Shown here: positions 33,336-42,815 of the stretch, piece after piece
How positions within the stretch are numbered: the first letter of the stretch is position 1
How the letters are laid out: each line of letters starts with the position of its first letter
Origin: Granulosicoccus sp045106475
GTDB lineage: Bacteria; Pseudomonadota; Gammaproteobacteria; Granulosicoccales; Granulosicoccaceae
Reading direction: 5' to 3'
NCBI GenBank assembly: GCA_045106475.1
Contig: JBGCEO010000010.1
Coordinates: 1-64,000 of the forward strand
Length of the DNA stretch: 64,000 nucleotides
Program-made: the position numbers and the translations under genes
Notes under the pieces: model-generated
What the model saw: the letters and a program-made list of their open reading frames with translations, nothing else
Database searches by the model: none
What the model was told of the DNA's origin: nothing

Positions 33336-35351
33336 TTAGAAGGTTGTTGAGCAACCGTCAATACCATCCAATCCGTCGAGCAGGCGAACATCTGTGCCGT
33401 ATGGGCTGAGATAATTGGCCGTTGTATTGTCCTTGTCATTAGTTTCCGAACTAGGTAAAAACAATACGGTTCGAAAAGAATCATCAGCCTCGGCACCTAA
33501 TGCTTCTGCACGAGCAGTGATTTCAACATAAGCCCACAATGAGTTACTCGCCGGGTATATCATTTCGAAAAACCCAGAGCCGTTGTTATCGGTCGTCAAT
33601 GACCCACCTGAAAGGGTGGCATACTCATCACCGTCGACGGCTGCTAATGAAGCGGGATCTTGAGGGTCGAGCGAACCATTTCCATTGTAATCTTCTGTAG
33701 TGAGATCATCGGCGTCCAGAATTCGGTTTCCATTGGCATCTTCGGATAAGCAAGTTATTGAATCACCCTGTATAGCCCAGGAATCAGCCGTCCAGTTCTC
33801 AATCGAGCTGGAGAATTCCTGGCCTGCTTCATTAACCAAGGTCATTCGACCTTTACCGTACGTCAACGGACGAATGGATAACTTCACGGTGGCATCCTGA
33901 AGAGGGTTACCACTACCATCAGCCACCTGCACAAGGAAAGGCATCGCATACTGCGTACCTAATGGCTTAATGATGACTTCATTGGACGTGCCTATTGTTA
34001 CGTTGAGAACGCGCTTAACGACGGTCAGATTTAGCTCATCGTTGATACTGGTATTCTTAACCTGTGCAACCACAACGATATCATCAACCTGTGTAGCGTT
34101 TTCACCTGCTGTGAAGGACACACTTGCAATACCCGCGCTATTAGTCTTTGCTGAGGCAGGATTTAACTGACCGCCCTTAAGATCGGAGCTGGTAAAATCG
34201 ACGTCCTGGTTTTTAACCGGATTGCCATTAGCATCCGTGATCAGCGCCATGATAGTGCTTGTTTCATTGGTATGAACACGAGTTGAAGAAGCATCGATCT
34301 CCAACTGACTAGGTTGAGTTGCAACAAATTCAACATCAATACTGGTTTTAGGCGTACCAGTATTCGCAGCCTCTACCGTGATCTTTGCAGGTCCGGCACT
34401 ACCAGATCTAATTTGAACCGTTGCCTGACCAGCCAGGTTTGTGCGAATTGTTGAGTTGCCAACAATCTCTCCAGCGGTTGTCGAGAAACGCAAATCCTGA
34501 CCTGCGGTCGGTGCACCCTGACTCGTCCAGGTAACTAGAATATCGTTTACCGCAGCTACCGGGATCTCAGAATCCCGAACACCATCTGCGAATTGCAGTA
34601 CATCTGCAGCAACCACAAATGAGTGAGATTCACGAACGGTTCCGTTCAGTGCAGTCACCTCAATCGTGTCACTGGAATTCTCTGTACCGATTGACACCGA
34701 CACTCGACCATCAGGATCAGTTGTTGCCACAGCTGGCACAATAGAATTACCGGCCGTAGAAGTAACGGAGATCACCTGATTTGAAATAGGCTCACCGTTG
34801 CCGGCTGTCAAACGCATCACAAGCTCGGCACTATCACCCAGAACCAATGTCTCGGGACCACTCACATCGAGCTGACTGCCAGAGGCTGTGATTTGAATCG
34901 TGTCGGTAAAGCTCTCAGCGGAAACAGTAATAGTGATGGCCTGATTTTGGAAATCTTGAGGCAAACTCAAAGTTGCACGTGCCTCACCGTTCTCGTCAGT
35001 TGTGCCTGATACATTCTGCAGCACACCACCGGTTGAACTAAACGTCACATTCTGCGCAGCAACGGCATTTCTATCGCCGTTAGTGACTAGAGCAACCAGA
35101 TTGGCTACATCAGTTCCACCAGTGCTTATGCTGTTGGCATCGCTGATCACATTCAGGTTCAATGTTTCCGGTGTCGCAGCACCCAAACCCGGAATACCAG
35201 AAGTTGTTTCCCCATTAGCGCCAAATGTCGTTTGACCATCTATCGATGAATCATCCGTGCGCTGACCGCATGAAGTTAGCGCAACAGAGCCTGCCACCAA
35301 GAGCATGCCCAGATATTTCTTATCCATAACTTTTATGTCTCGTGTACGCAT
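33336..35351 (-). CDS. Lipoprotein with Big-1 (bacterial Ig-like) repeats and calcium-loop-like segment
   Basis: 671 residues. Lipobox LTSC at about residue 25-28 after a basic n-region. From about 60 to 490 there are four to five Ig-like repeats of the Big-1 type, each with a SGTTDENGEARATLSL-like or TNLAGQATVQIRSG-like edge, the fold of intimin and invasin stalks. Residues about 565-600 contain DANGNRILDADD and DYNGNGSLDPQD, resembling paired EF-hand/dockerin calcium loops. The C-terminal domain follows. ATG 35351 has AGGAG six bases upstream. It lies nine bases after a beta-barrel gene in the same operon. A surface adhesin or envelope structural role is inferred; no adhesin receptor domain is seen. 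Confidence 0.7.
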   Translation of the reverse strand: MRTRDIKVMDKKYLGMLLVAGSVALTSCGQRTDDSSIDGQTTFGANGETTSGIPGLGAATPETLNLNVISDANSISTGGTDVANLVALVTNGDRNAVAAQNVTFSSTGGVLQNVSGTTDENGEARATLSLPQDFQNQAITITVSAESFTDTIQITASGSQLDVSGPETLVLGDSAELVMRLTAGNGEPISNQVISVTSTAGNSIVPAVATTDPDGRVSVSIGTENSSDTIEVTALNGTVRESHSFVVAADVLQFADGVRDSEIPVAAVNDILVTWTSQGAPTAGQDLRFSTTAGEIVGNSTIRTNLAGQATVQIRSGSAGPAKITVEAANTGTPKTSIDVEFVATQPSQLEIDASSTRVHTNETSTIMALITDANGNPVKNQDVDFTSSDLKGGQLNPASAKTNSAGIASVSFTAGENATQVDDIVVVAQVKNTSINDELNLTVVKRVLNVTIGTSNEVIIKPLGTQYAMPFLVQVADGSGNPLQDATVKLSIRPLTYGKGRMTLVNEAGQEFSSSIENWTADSWAIQGDSITCLSEDANGNRILDADDLTTEDYNGNGSLDPQDPASLAAVDGDEYATLSGGSLTTDNNGSGFFEMIYPASNSLWAYVEITARAEALGAEADDSFRTVLFLPSSETNDKDNTTANYLSPYGTDVRLLDGLDGIDGCSTTF

Positions 35352-35360
35352 GGCAATCTC

Positions 35361-35864
35361 CTATCGAAATCCACCGAAGTAGTACTGAAAGCCAATGGTT
35401 GCGGTGCTAAAGGCACCGTCATCAAAATCAAGCACGTTAAAATTCAGCGCAGTCGTCTCATTGCCAAATAAATTAATGCCAAATCCAAATGCGTTACCGG
35501 CATCACTGTTGTTAAACTGACTATCGATATCCAGAATTGCCTGACCGCCCATCACATACACGCCAGCGCGATCCCATCGATAGCCAAGACGGAGCATGGC
35601 GGCCTGGTAGGTAACAAGTGGTTCACTCAAGATACTGCCCGTCTGGTCAGAGGCTGATCCAGCGATTAATTCGACACCGATAAAATCGAGCAACTGAAGT
35701 CCCACGGAGGCGGTTACCGTGCCCAGGGACTTGTCACCACCGTTTGCAATATCGACGCTTCCATCGGAAAAACCTGCGCCAAAATACAACTTGGCGGCAT
35801 CCGCATGTGCAGTGCCGGCCAGTAGGCCAAGGCTCAGCACCATACAGCTGAGTAGTCTTCTCAT
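35361..35864 (-). CDS. Small outer-membrane beta-barrel protein
   Basis: 167 residues. Signal peptide of 21 residues ending AHA, then alternating hydrophobic strands (KLYFGAGFSDGSVDI, AAMLRLGYRWDRAGVYVMGG, STATIGFQYYFGGF), consistent with an eight-strand OmpA/OmpW-like barrel. The C-terminus is YYFGGFR rather than ending in Phe. GGAGA lies seven bases before ATG 35864. First gene of a two-gene operon with the Big-1 lipoprotein. A GC-rich inverted repeat (GCTTCT/AGAAGC, about 35891-35915) is in its 5' leader. Confidence 0.7.
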   Translation of the reverse strand: MRRLLSCMVLSLGLLAGTAHADAAKLYFGAGFSDGSVDIANGGDKSLGTVTASVGLQLLDFIGVELIAGSASDQTGSILSEPLVTYQAAMLRLGYRWDRAGVYVMGGQAILDIDSQFNNSDAGNAFGFGINLFGNETTALNFNVLDFDDGAFSTATIGFQYYFGGFR

Positions 35865-36163
35865 GAACCAAATCTCCAGTTAAAACTACGGCTTCTCGCT
35901 CCGCTGCGCAGAAGCACTAAAATTGACCGATGTTGCGGTTATTCCTCGGAAAATGAGAGTTCACCGGCAACCTGCCTATGGCATACACTCAAAATGTCGG
36001 CCAATTGGCGTAAATCCTTAAGGTTTTGTTAGTCCGAACACACTGCAGTACCAAATACACCCTGCCTTCAAAGACTAGGTATGATTGACAACACTGCGTA
36101 TCCAACCACTAGACACCTTTGCTAAATCATCAAACTGTGCGAAAAAACGCCGTCTGTAGAGCT

Positions 36164-36679
36164 ATGCCCACACTGGAGTTTTCCACTCTCAGATGGCTGG
36201 CCGGCATCTGCCTGCTCGCCACCCTACTGCTAGGCGCATGCAGCAAACGTACCGAGCTGGACATTTCTGGCCAGAATCTGACCTTCAAGACACTCAAGGG
36301 TGATGAAATAGCACTTAATCAAGCCACTGGCCCGGTGCTGATTAACTTCTGGTCAACCACTTGCGCCATCTGCCTGCACGAAATGCCAGACATGGCAAAG
36401 CTGTATGAAGACTATTCTGACAAAGGCTTGGAATTGATCGCTGTTGCCATGCCCTACGACCCGCCAAATAAGGTGCTGGAACTAGCTGAAGCCAGAAAAC
36501 TACCGTTTCCTGTGGCACTGGATATTGAAGGTAAAGCCGTAGAGGCATTTGATTCGGTCAAGGGAACACCCACCAGTTATCTGTTGAATTCGGCAGGCGA
36601 GGTGGTGAAACGCTATATCGGTGCCATTAAATTCGATGGATTGCGAGAGGAGCTGGATAAGCTTCTTGCGCTGGGCTAA
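36164..36679 (+). CDS. TlpA-like thioredoxin-fold lipoprotein
   Basis: 171 residues. The signal ends in LLGAC, a good lipobox. The thioredoxin fold follows, with active site CAIC in NFWSTTCAICLHEMP, the cis-Pro region GTPTSYLLN and GEVVKRYIG. Reduces or rearranges disulphides in the periplasm; members often serve cytochrome c maturation. ATG 36164 is chosen; TTG 36119 would add 15 polar residues. It is followed after five bases by hemJ. Confidence 0.85.
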   Translation: MPTLEFSTLRWLAGICLLATLLLGACSKRTELDISGQNLTFKTLKGDEIALNQATGPVLINFWSTTCAICLHEMPDMAKLYEDYSDKGLELIAVAMPYDPPNKVLELAEARKLPFPVALDIEGKAVEAFDSVKGTPTSYLLNSAGEVVKRYIGAIKFDGLREELDKLLALG

Positions 36680-36684
36680 ACCGC

Positions 36685-37113
36685 ATGCTCTGGGTCAAAT
36701 CTCTACACGTTATCTTCATGGTCACCTGGTTTGCAGGACTATTCTATCTTCCGCGTGTGTTTGTTTATCACGCCATGACAGACGCCGGCAATCAGGCTCA
36801 GAAGGATACCTTCAAGATAATGGAGCGCAAGCTCCTGGCGATTACCAACATAGGTGCGCTACTCACCGTTGTGTTCGGAACCTGGCTATTGCTGATGTGG
36901 CTACCCGGTTTAATGACCCTGGCCTGGATGAAACTAAAACTGTTGTTGGTTGTAGCGCTGTTCGCTTATCACCTGTATTGCGCAAAGCTTGTCAGAGTGT
37001 TTCGGGACGATCAAAACACGCACTCGCACGTCTGGTACCGTTGGTTTAATGAAGTACCTGTGGTATTTCTGGCAGGTATTGTCATCCTGGTCATTGTGCG
37101 ACCCTTTAACTGA
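36685..37113 (+). CDS. hemJ: Protoporphyrinogen oxidase HemJ
   Basis: 142 residues with four membrane segments. The N-terminus LWVKSLHVIFMVTWFAGLFYLPR-type helix (seen as SLHVIFMVTWFAGLFYLPR) has the conserved His, and MKLKLLLVVALFAYH carries the conserved Lys and His of the UPF0093/HemJ family. Catalyses the penultimate step of heme synthesis. Five bases after the thioredoxin lipoprotein, so an operon. Together with HemW upstream this suggests heme metabolism genes are dispersed here. Confidence 0.9.
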   Translation: MLWVKSLHVIFMVTWFAGLFYLPRVFVYHAMTDAGNQAQKDTFKIMERKLLAITNIGALLTVVFGTWLLLMWLPGLMTLAWMKLKLLLVVALFAYHLYCAKLVRVFRDDQNTHSHVWYRWFNEVPVVFLAGIVILVIVRPFN

Positions 37114-37160
37114 GTGTCGCCAAAGAAACTGCCATGACTAGCTTGCTGCGACTATCAGCT

Positions 37161-37652
37161 TTATGTGCCACAAATTAGTAAAGGTTCTAATTCCGCCAAA
37201 GCACGTTTGTATACTTTGCGTTTGAAAAAGATTACCTTTTTGGATGGCTCCCAATAGTCAATCCAGCACCAGTTATCAAACTCCGGCTTGGGGCTGCTGG
37301 CTAGGTCCACTGCCTCTTCATTACCCAGCATGCGCAACATATACCATATCTGCTTTTGGCCTATGCACAGGGGTGTCTGATTGCGCCGAACATAGCGTTT
37401 CGGCAATCGATACTTCAACCACTCGCGCGTGCAGCCAAGCACGTCAACATCACCAGGCTCCAGCCCCGTTTCTTCCTTGAGTTCGCGGTACATGGCTTCT
37501 TCAGGTGATTCTGACCGATCAATACCACCTTGCGGGAACTGCCATGCGTCTTGACCTACTCGACGCGCCCAGAAAACCCGACCATCGCTGTTACTTAGAA
37601 TGATGCCGACATTCGCTCGATAGCCATCGCTGTCAATCATGTCGGTACTCAT
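37161..37652 (-). CDS. rppH: RNA pyrophosphohydrolase RppH
   Basis: 163 residues, a Nudix hydrolase that removes pyrophosphate from mRNA 5' ends and starts decay. The Nudix box runs from GGIDRSESPEEAMYRELKEE into TGLEPGDV. The N-terminal GYRANVGIILSN and the DAWQFPQGGI segment are RppH-specific. ATG 37652 or 37640 are possible starts. Converges on hemJ. Confidence 0.95.
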   Translation of the reverse strand: MSTDMIDSDGYRANVGIILSNSDGRVFWARRVGQDAWQFPQGGIDRSESPEEAMYRELKEETGLEPGDVDVLGCTREWLKYRLPKRYVRRNQTPLCIGQKQIWYMLRMLGNEEAVDLASSPKPEFDNWCWIDYWEPSKKVIFFKRKVYKRALAELEPLLICGT

Positions 37653-37776
37653 TATTATTTAGTTACCCTGGATTCTTCCAAAAAAAAGCTTAACTGGCAA
37701 ATCTGCAAGCAGAGAACAAACCAGCGGCCCTTCTCAAAAGACCCCGTCGGGTATCCCGGGTGTATCAACGTCGGCC

Positions 37777-38346
37777 TCATGTGCGCGGCAAGGTGACACC
37801 CTGCTGACCTTGATACTTTCCACCCCTGTCAGCATAAGATGTCTCACACACCTCATCACTCTCGAAAAACAGCATCTGCGCAACACCTTCGTTGGCATAA
37901 ATTTTTGCAGGCAACGGTGTGGTGTTGGAGAATTCCAGAGTCACGTGCCCTTCCCACTCAGGCTCCAGCGGCGTTACATTGACTATTATTCCGCAGCGCG
38001 CATAGGTACTTTTGCCCAGGCAAACGGTCAGCACATTTCTGGGAATGCGAAAATACTCAATGGTGCGCGCCAGCGCGAACGAGTTTGGCGGAATAATGCA
38101 GGTATCGGATTTGAGATCAACGAAACTATCAGGATCAAAGGCTTTGGGATCTACGATGGCATGGTTGATATTGGTGAAGATCTTGAATTCATCAGCGCAG
38201 CGCACGTCGTAGCCATAGCTTGATGTGCCAAACGACACAATGCGCTCGTTAGCCGCATCCACACGCACTTGCCCCGCTTCGTAGGGCTCAATCATGCCAG
38301 TGGATTCAGACATTCGCCGAATCCACTTATCCGACTTTATACTCAT
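37777..38346 (-). CDS. dcd: dCTP deaminase
   Basis: 189 residues, producing dUTP from dCTP for thymidylate synthesis. Motifs: SIKSDKWIRRM, FGTSSYGYDVRCADEFKIFTN in part, GKSTYARCGIIVNVTPLEPEWEGHVTLE-type core (seen as KSTYARCGIIVNVTP and EPEWEGHVTLEFSNTTPLP) and a C-terminal GVAQMLFF. ATG 38346 gives the usual length; the longer open frame back to 38643 lies inside mrp and is rejected. It lies 19 bases after mrp on the same strand. Confidence 0.97.
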   Translation of the reverse strand: MSIKSDKWIRRMSESTGMIEPYEAGQVRVDAANERIVSFGTSSYGYDVRCADEFKIFTNINHAIVDPKAFDPDSFVDLKSDTCIIPPNSFALARTIEYFRIPRNVLTVCLGKSTYARCGIIVNVTPLEPEWEGHVTLEFSNTTPLPAKIYANEGVAQMLFFESDEVCETSYADRGGKYQGQQGVTLPRT

Positions 38347-38365
38347 AAGATGATGGACCTTGTGA

Positions 38366-39457
38366 TCAGGTGTTCTGAATGACGATATTGGGAAACTTTG
38401 CGCTGTAATCCTTGGCCTGCCGGGATAGTCGAGCAGCCGCATTGCGAGCGATCTGACGATAGATATCGGCTGTTCGGCCATTAGGTTCTGACACCACAGT
38501 TGGCTTGCCACTATCGGCCTGCAGGCGTATGCCCAGCTCAAGCGGCAAGCAGCCGAGTAAATCGATTCCGGCCTCATTGGCCATGGTCTGGCCGCCACCC
38601 TCACCAAAAATATGCTCTTCGTGACCACATTGGCTGCAGACATGTGTCGACATGTTTTCCACGATACCCAGGATGGGAACCTCTACCTTTTCGAACATTT
38701 TTAACCCTTTGCGAGCATCTAGCAGGGCAATATCCTGAGGTGTGGTGACAATGACAGCGCCGCTGACAGGTACCTTTTGAGCCAGTGTGAGCTGGGTATC
38801 GCCCGTACCGGGGGGCAGATCAATAATCAGGTAGTCCAGATCGCGCCAGCGCGTATCATTCAGCAGCTGTTCCAGCGCTTGAGTCACCATAGGGCCGCGC
38901 CAAATCATCGGTGTCTCTTCATCAATGAGAAAACCGATCGACATGGTTTGCACGCCATAGATTTCCATAGGCTCAAGACTCTTGCCATCGGCAGATTCCG
39001 GCTGACCCGACAAACCCATCATGCGCGGTTGGCTCGGCCCGTAGATATCGGCGTCCAGAAGACCGACCGTTGCCCCTTCTGAGGACAGCGCAAGGGCCAG
39101 GTTAACGGATGTAGTGGATTTGCCTACGCCACCCTTTCCCGAAGCAACGGCGATGATATTTTTGACGTTTTCGAGCCGTTTGACGCCATGCTGTACCGAA
39201 TGGGCGATGATTTTCTGGGTGACATTGACCTCAACTTTGTTTGCCCCGGCCTTGCTGGCTAGCGTCTCCGAGACGCTCTTGCTCAGGGTATCTGCCCACC
39301 GTGCGCAAGGGTAGGGCATGCACAGGTCGATTGTTACGGTCTCACCCTCAACGCGGATATCCTTAACCACCTTGGCGGCAACGAGGCTGGCATTTAAATG
39401 AGGGTCAACGACCTGTTCGAGCGCCTGCTCGATGTTTTCACGCGAAACTTCAGACAT
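38366..39457 (-). CDS. mrp: Mrp/ApbC iron-sulphur carrier P-loop ATPase
   Basis: 363 residues. Carries Fe-S clusters to apoproteins. An N-terminal DUF59-like domain (about 1-85, VVDPHLNASLVAAKVVKDI) precedes the ParA-type ATPase with ASGKGGVGKST, LLDADIYGPSQPRMMG and LIIDLPPGTGDTQLTL. The bridging cysteine pair CSQC is at about 285. ATG 39457 gives the family length; the frame open to 39937 runs antisense to metG. Divergent from metG, as in E. coli. Confidence 0.95.
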   Translation of the reverse strand: MSEVSRENIEQALEQVVDPHLNASLVAAKVVKDIRVEGETVTIDLCMPYPCARWADTLSKSVSETLASKAGANKVEVNVTQKIIAHSVQHGVKRLENVKNIIAVASGKGGVGKSTTSVNLALALSSEGATVGLLDADIYGPSQPRMMGLSGQPESADGKSLEPMEIYGVQTMSIGFLIDEETPMIWRGPMVTQALEQLLNDTRWRDLDYLIIDLPPGTGDTQLTLAQKVPVSGAVIVTTPQDIALLDARKGLKMFEKVEVPILGIVENMSTHVCSQCGHEEHIFGEGGGQTMANEAGIDLLGCLPLELGIRLQADSGKPTVVSEPNGRTADIYRQIARNAAARLSRQAKDYSAKFPNIVIQNT

Positions 39458-39589
39458 CCTGCTAAACGACTCCCACTGAGTTAAACGGTATGAATGGTAA
39501 ACTACAAGGTAACCCGAAACTATACACGCATGCGGACTGCGCGAAAGCCAACTTCTGCGCGCCCACTCGACCACAGTAGCAAATACCTG

Positions 39590-41626
39590 ATGAACCGCCG
39601 TATTCTGGTAACCAGCGCCCTCCCCTATGCCAATGGCGCACTCCATATCGGGCACATGCTCGAATACATTCAGACCGATATCTGGGTGCGTTATCAGAGA
39701 TTGATGGGGAATCACTGTCAATGGGTGTGGGCTGATGATGCCCATGGAACTCCCATCATGCTGAAGGCGCAAGCCGAGGGCATTGAACCCGAAGCACTCA
39801 TTGCGCGCATCAAGACTGAGCATGAGCGTGACATAAAGGGCTTCTTGCTCTCGCCTGACAATTTTCACACCACCCACTCGGAAGAAAACCGAGAAATGGC
39901 TGAGTTGATCTATACGCGACTGCGTGATGCCGGGCATATCGTTAAACGAACCATCAAACAGCTGTATGACAGCGAACGCGATATGTTCTTACCGGATAGA
40001 TTTGTGAAGGGAATCTGCCCAAATTGCGGCGCAGCCGACCAGTACGGGGATAATTGCGAAGTGTGCAGCGCGACCTATGACGCCACGGAACTCAAGGACC
40101 CCATCTCGCAGGTATCAGGTACAACGCCAGAACTGCGCGATTCAGAGCAGTACTTTTTTGCACTGAGTAAGTTCGGCGATATGCTCAAAGAATGGACGGC
40201 CAGCGGCACGCTTCAGCCTGAGGTTGCGAACAAATTAAAGGAGTGGCTGGAGTCCGGTCTGCAGGATTGGGATATCTCCCGTAACGCCCCGTACTTCGGC
40301 TTTGAAATCCCAGATGCCCCGGGTAAGTATTTTTACGTCTGGCTCGATGCCCCCATTGCCTACATAGCCAGTCACAAACATCTGGCAGAACGTACCGGCG
40401 AGAATTGGGAAGAAAGCTGGGCGCCCGGCTCCGACACCGAGATCTATCACTTCATCGGCAAAGACATAACCAATTTCCACTGCCTGTTCTGGCCTGCCAT
40501 GCTCGAAGGGGCCGGCTTTAGAAAACCAAGCGGTGTTTTCTGCCATGGTTTTCTGACAATCGACAATCTAAAGATGTCCAAGTCACGAGGAACATCCGTG
40601 ACGATCGAAACCTGGCTCAAGCATCTTCAGCCGGAGTATTTACGTTACTACTATGCCGCCAAATTGACAGGTAGCGTTGTAGATCTGAACATGAATTTCG
40701 ACGATTTCACCACCAGGGTCAACGCTGATCTTGTCGGTAAAGTGGTGAATATAGCCAGCCGCTGTGCAGGCTTTATCAGTAAACGATTCGATGGCAAGTT
40801 GGCCGCGAGCTATCCAGATGAGCTACTCAATGACTATGCTCAGTTTACCAGCGCACAACACATCATCATGCAGTATTACGAGCAGCGCGAGTACGGCAAA
40901 GCTATGCGCGAGATCATGCTACTGGCTGAGCATGCGAACACCTACATCAACGATGCCGAGCCCTGGGTCAAGATAAAAGATCCGGATCAGGCTGAAGCGG
41001 TACAGCAAATCTGTACAGTGGGGCTTAACTACTTTCGCATTATCCTGACTTACTTGAGTCCGGTACTGCCGGGGCTTGCGAGTCAAACAGAGAGTTTTTT
41101 AAATACATCGTTGACTCTTGATGCACTCGACAAGCCACTCACAGATCATACGATCAATAAATACAAACCCATGATGACTCGGGTTGAAGCGTCACACATT
41201 GAAAAGATACTGGAAGAAACCAAAGCCAGTGATCCCAAGTCCGGTGCTAAGGCTGTCGCCGCTGCTGGCGGTGGCTCAGCCGAACTTGAGCCATTGAAAC
41301 CTGAGATCGAGATCGATGATTTCGCTAAGATAGATTTACGCGTGGCTACGATAACCGACGCGCAAGCGGTTGAAGGCGCAGACAAACTTGTCCAGCTGAC
41401 TCTGGATATAGGCATTGAAACACGCACGGTATTTGCCGGCATCAAGGCTGCGTATAAACCGCAAGACCTGATCGGTAGAACCACAGTGATGGTGGCCAAC
41501 CTCAAACCACGAAAAATGCGCTTCGGTCTATCCAGCGGCATGGTGCTGGCTGCCGGGCCTGGCGGCGCTGATATTTTCATCCTTACGCCGGACGAAGGTG
41601 CGATGCCCGGCATGCGCGTTAAGTAG
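39590..41626 (+). CDS. metG: Methionyl-tRNA synthetase
   Basis: 678 residues, like E. coli MetG. HIGH motif in PYANGALHIGHMLEY, zinc-knuckle cysteines CPNCGAADQYGDNCEVCSATYD in two adjoining parts, KMSKS as KMSKSRGT, and a C-terminal tRNA-binding (Trbp111/EMAP-like) domain from about 575 (DDFAKIDLRVATI, GLSSGMVLAA). ATG 39590 (MNRRILVTSA) fits the family. Divergent from mrp and five bases from rnfA. Confidence 0.97.
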   Translation: MNRRILVTSALPYANGALHIGHMLEYIQTDIWVRYQRLMGNHCQWVWADDAHGTPIMLKAQAEGIEPEALIARIKTEHERDIKGFLLSPDNFHTTHSEENREMAELIYTRLRDAGHIVKRTIKQLYDSERDMFLPDRFVKGICPNCGAADQYGDNCEVCSATYDATELKDPISQVSGTTPELRDSEQYFFALSKFGDMLKEWTASGTLQPEVANKLKEWLESGLQDWDISRNAPYFGFEIPDAPGKYFYVWLDAPIAYIASHKHLAERTGENWEESWAPGSDTEIYHFIGKDITNFHCLFWPAMLEGAGFRKPSGVFCHGFLTIDNLKMSKSRGTSVTIETWLKHLQPEYLRYYYAAKLTGSVVDLNMNFDDFTTRVNADLVGKVVNIASRCAGFISKRFDGKLAASYPDELLNDYAQFTSAQHIIMQYYEQREYGKAMREIMLLAEHANTYINDAEPWVKIKDPDQAEAVQQICTVGLNYFRIILTYLSPVLPGLASQTESFLNTSLTLDALDKPLTDHTINKYKPMMTRVEASHIEKILEETKASDPKSGAKAVAAAGGGSAELEPLKPEIEIDDFAKIDLRVATITDAQAVEGADKLVQLTLDIGIETRTVFAGIKAAYKPQDLIGRTTVMVANLKPRKMRFGLSSGMVLAAGPGGADIFILTPDEGAMPGMRVK

Positions 41627-41631
41627 TTCCA

Positions 41632-42207
41632 ATGCGCGATGTCGCGCTCATACTGCTGGGAACTGTACTGGTCAACAATTTTGTACTGGTACAGTTTCTT
41701 GGCTTATGCCCTTTCATGGGTGTATCCAGTCGTATCGATTCGGCACTGGGCATGGGAATCGCCACCACCTTCGTATTAACCTTATCTGCAACGCTCAGTT
41801 ATCTTGTTAACACTTGGCTACTGATTCCTTTTGAGCTGGACTATCTGCGCATCTTGAGCTTTATTCTGGTTATCGCTCTGGTTGTGCAGTTCACTGAAAT
41901 AGTCATTCGACGGCAAAGCCCGTTACTGCACAGAGTGCTGGGTCTGTACTTACCGCTGATTACAACTAACTGTGCCGTACTGGGTGTTGCTCTATTAAGC
42001 GCAAACCAACAGCACAGCTTAATGGCCGCCATGCTATACGGTTTTGGCGCAGCATTGGGCTTCACGGTGGTGTTGGTTCTGTTTTCCGTGCTGCGAGAAC
42101 GTATCGAGTTGGCTGATGTTCCCGCCCCGTTCAAAGGCAGCGCAGTTGCCTTGATGAGTGCTGGCATTATGTCCTTAGCGTTTATGGGATTCAGCGGGCT
42201 CGACTGA
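41632..42207 (+). CDS. rnfA: Rnf/Rsx electron-transport subunit A
   Basis: 191 residues, six membrane segments. LVNNFVLVQFLGLCPFMGVS near the N-terminus is diagnostic, with the Cys that binds a membrane cluster shared with RnfE. First gene of a complete rnfABCDGE set coupling ferredoxin/NADH electron transfer to ion transport, or reducing SoxR in enterics. Its stop shares one base with the rnfB start (TGATG). Confidence 0.97.
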   Translation: MRDVALILLGTVLVNNFVLVQFLGLCPFMGVSSRIDSALGMGIATTFVLTLSATLSYLVNTWLLIPFELDYLRILSFILVIALVVQFTEIVIRRQSPLLHRVLGLYLPLITTNCAVLGVALLSANQQHSLMAAMLYGFGAALGFTVVLVLFSVLRERIELADVPAPFKGSAVALMSAGIMSLAFMGFSGLD

Positions 42208-42815
42208 TGGACTCAGGATATTTCGCAATCGGTTTACTGATTCTTCTTTGCTTGTTGATTGGCGCTGCATTAGCCTGGTTGTCAGGGCTGGATGATTCGC
42301 CAGACAAATCCGATGGTCGTCGCGATTCGCTCGAACTACAAGATGACGCCACCACTCATCACAACAAGAAGATTGAGCAACTCATTGAAGCGGTCAATAC
42401 CAAGTTACCGCAAACACAATGCGCTCAATGTGGTTACCCCGGATGCCGCCCCTATGCCACCGCAATTGTTGAAAACGACGCTGCGATCAATCAATGCCCA
42501 CCCGGTGGAGACTCCCTGATTGTAGAGTTAGCTGAGTTACTCGGTAAACAACCCCTGCCGCTTGACTCTGAACGGGGTGATACCAAGCCACCCCAAGTGG
42601 CTATTATTGATGAAACAGCCTGCATTGGTTGTGTTCTTTGTATATCCGCCTGCCCGGTCGATGCGATAGTGGGTGCCGCGAAGTACATGCACACCGTCAT
42701 CAGTGATCAATGTACCGGCTGTGAACTCTGTGTGCCACCCTGCCCGGTTGATTGTATAGAACTCAGGCCGGTGGCTCTGCCGCTTAGCCAATGGCGATGG
42801 CCCAAGCCCCAATGA
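42207..42815 (+). CDS. rnfB: Rnf/Rsx electron-transport subunit B
   Basis: 202 residues. One membrane helix (about 5-27), then an Fe-S domain with CAQCGYPGCRPYA and a downstream Cys, then two ferredoxin-type 4Fe-4S motifs, CIGCVLCISACPVDAI and CTGCELCVPPCPVDCI. Accepts electrons from the cytoplasmic donor. The last four bases overlap rnfC (ATGA). Confidence 0.96.
   Translation: MDSGYFAIGLLILLCLLIGAALAWLSGLDDSPDKSDGRRDSLELQDDATTHHNKKIEQLIEAVNTKLPQTQCAQCGYPGCRPYATAIVENDAAINQCPPGGDSLIVELAELLGKQPLPLDSERGDTKPPQVAIIDETACIGCVLCISACPVDAIVGAAKYMHTVISDQCTGCELCVPPCPVDCIELRPVALPLSQWRWPKPQ

Noticed and set aside
38347..38643. N-terminal extension of dcd
   Set aside because: The extra codons lie inside the mrp coding region; the family length is reached from ATG 38346.
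39458..39937. N-terminal extension of mrp
   Set aside because: The codons run antisense to metG and have no family match; ATG 39457 fits the known length.
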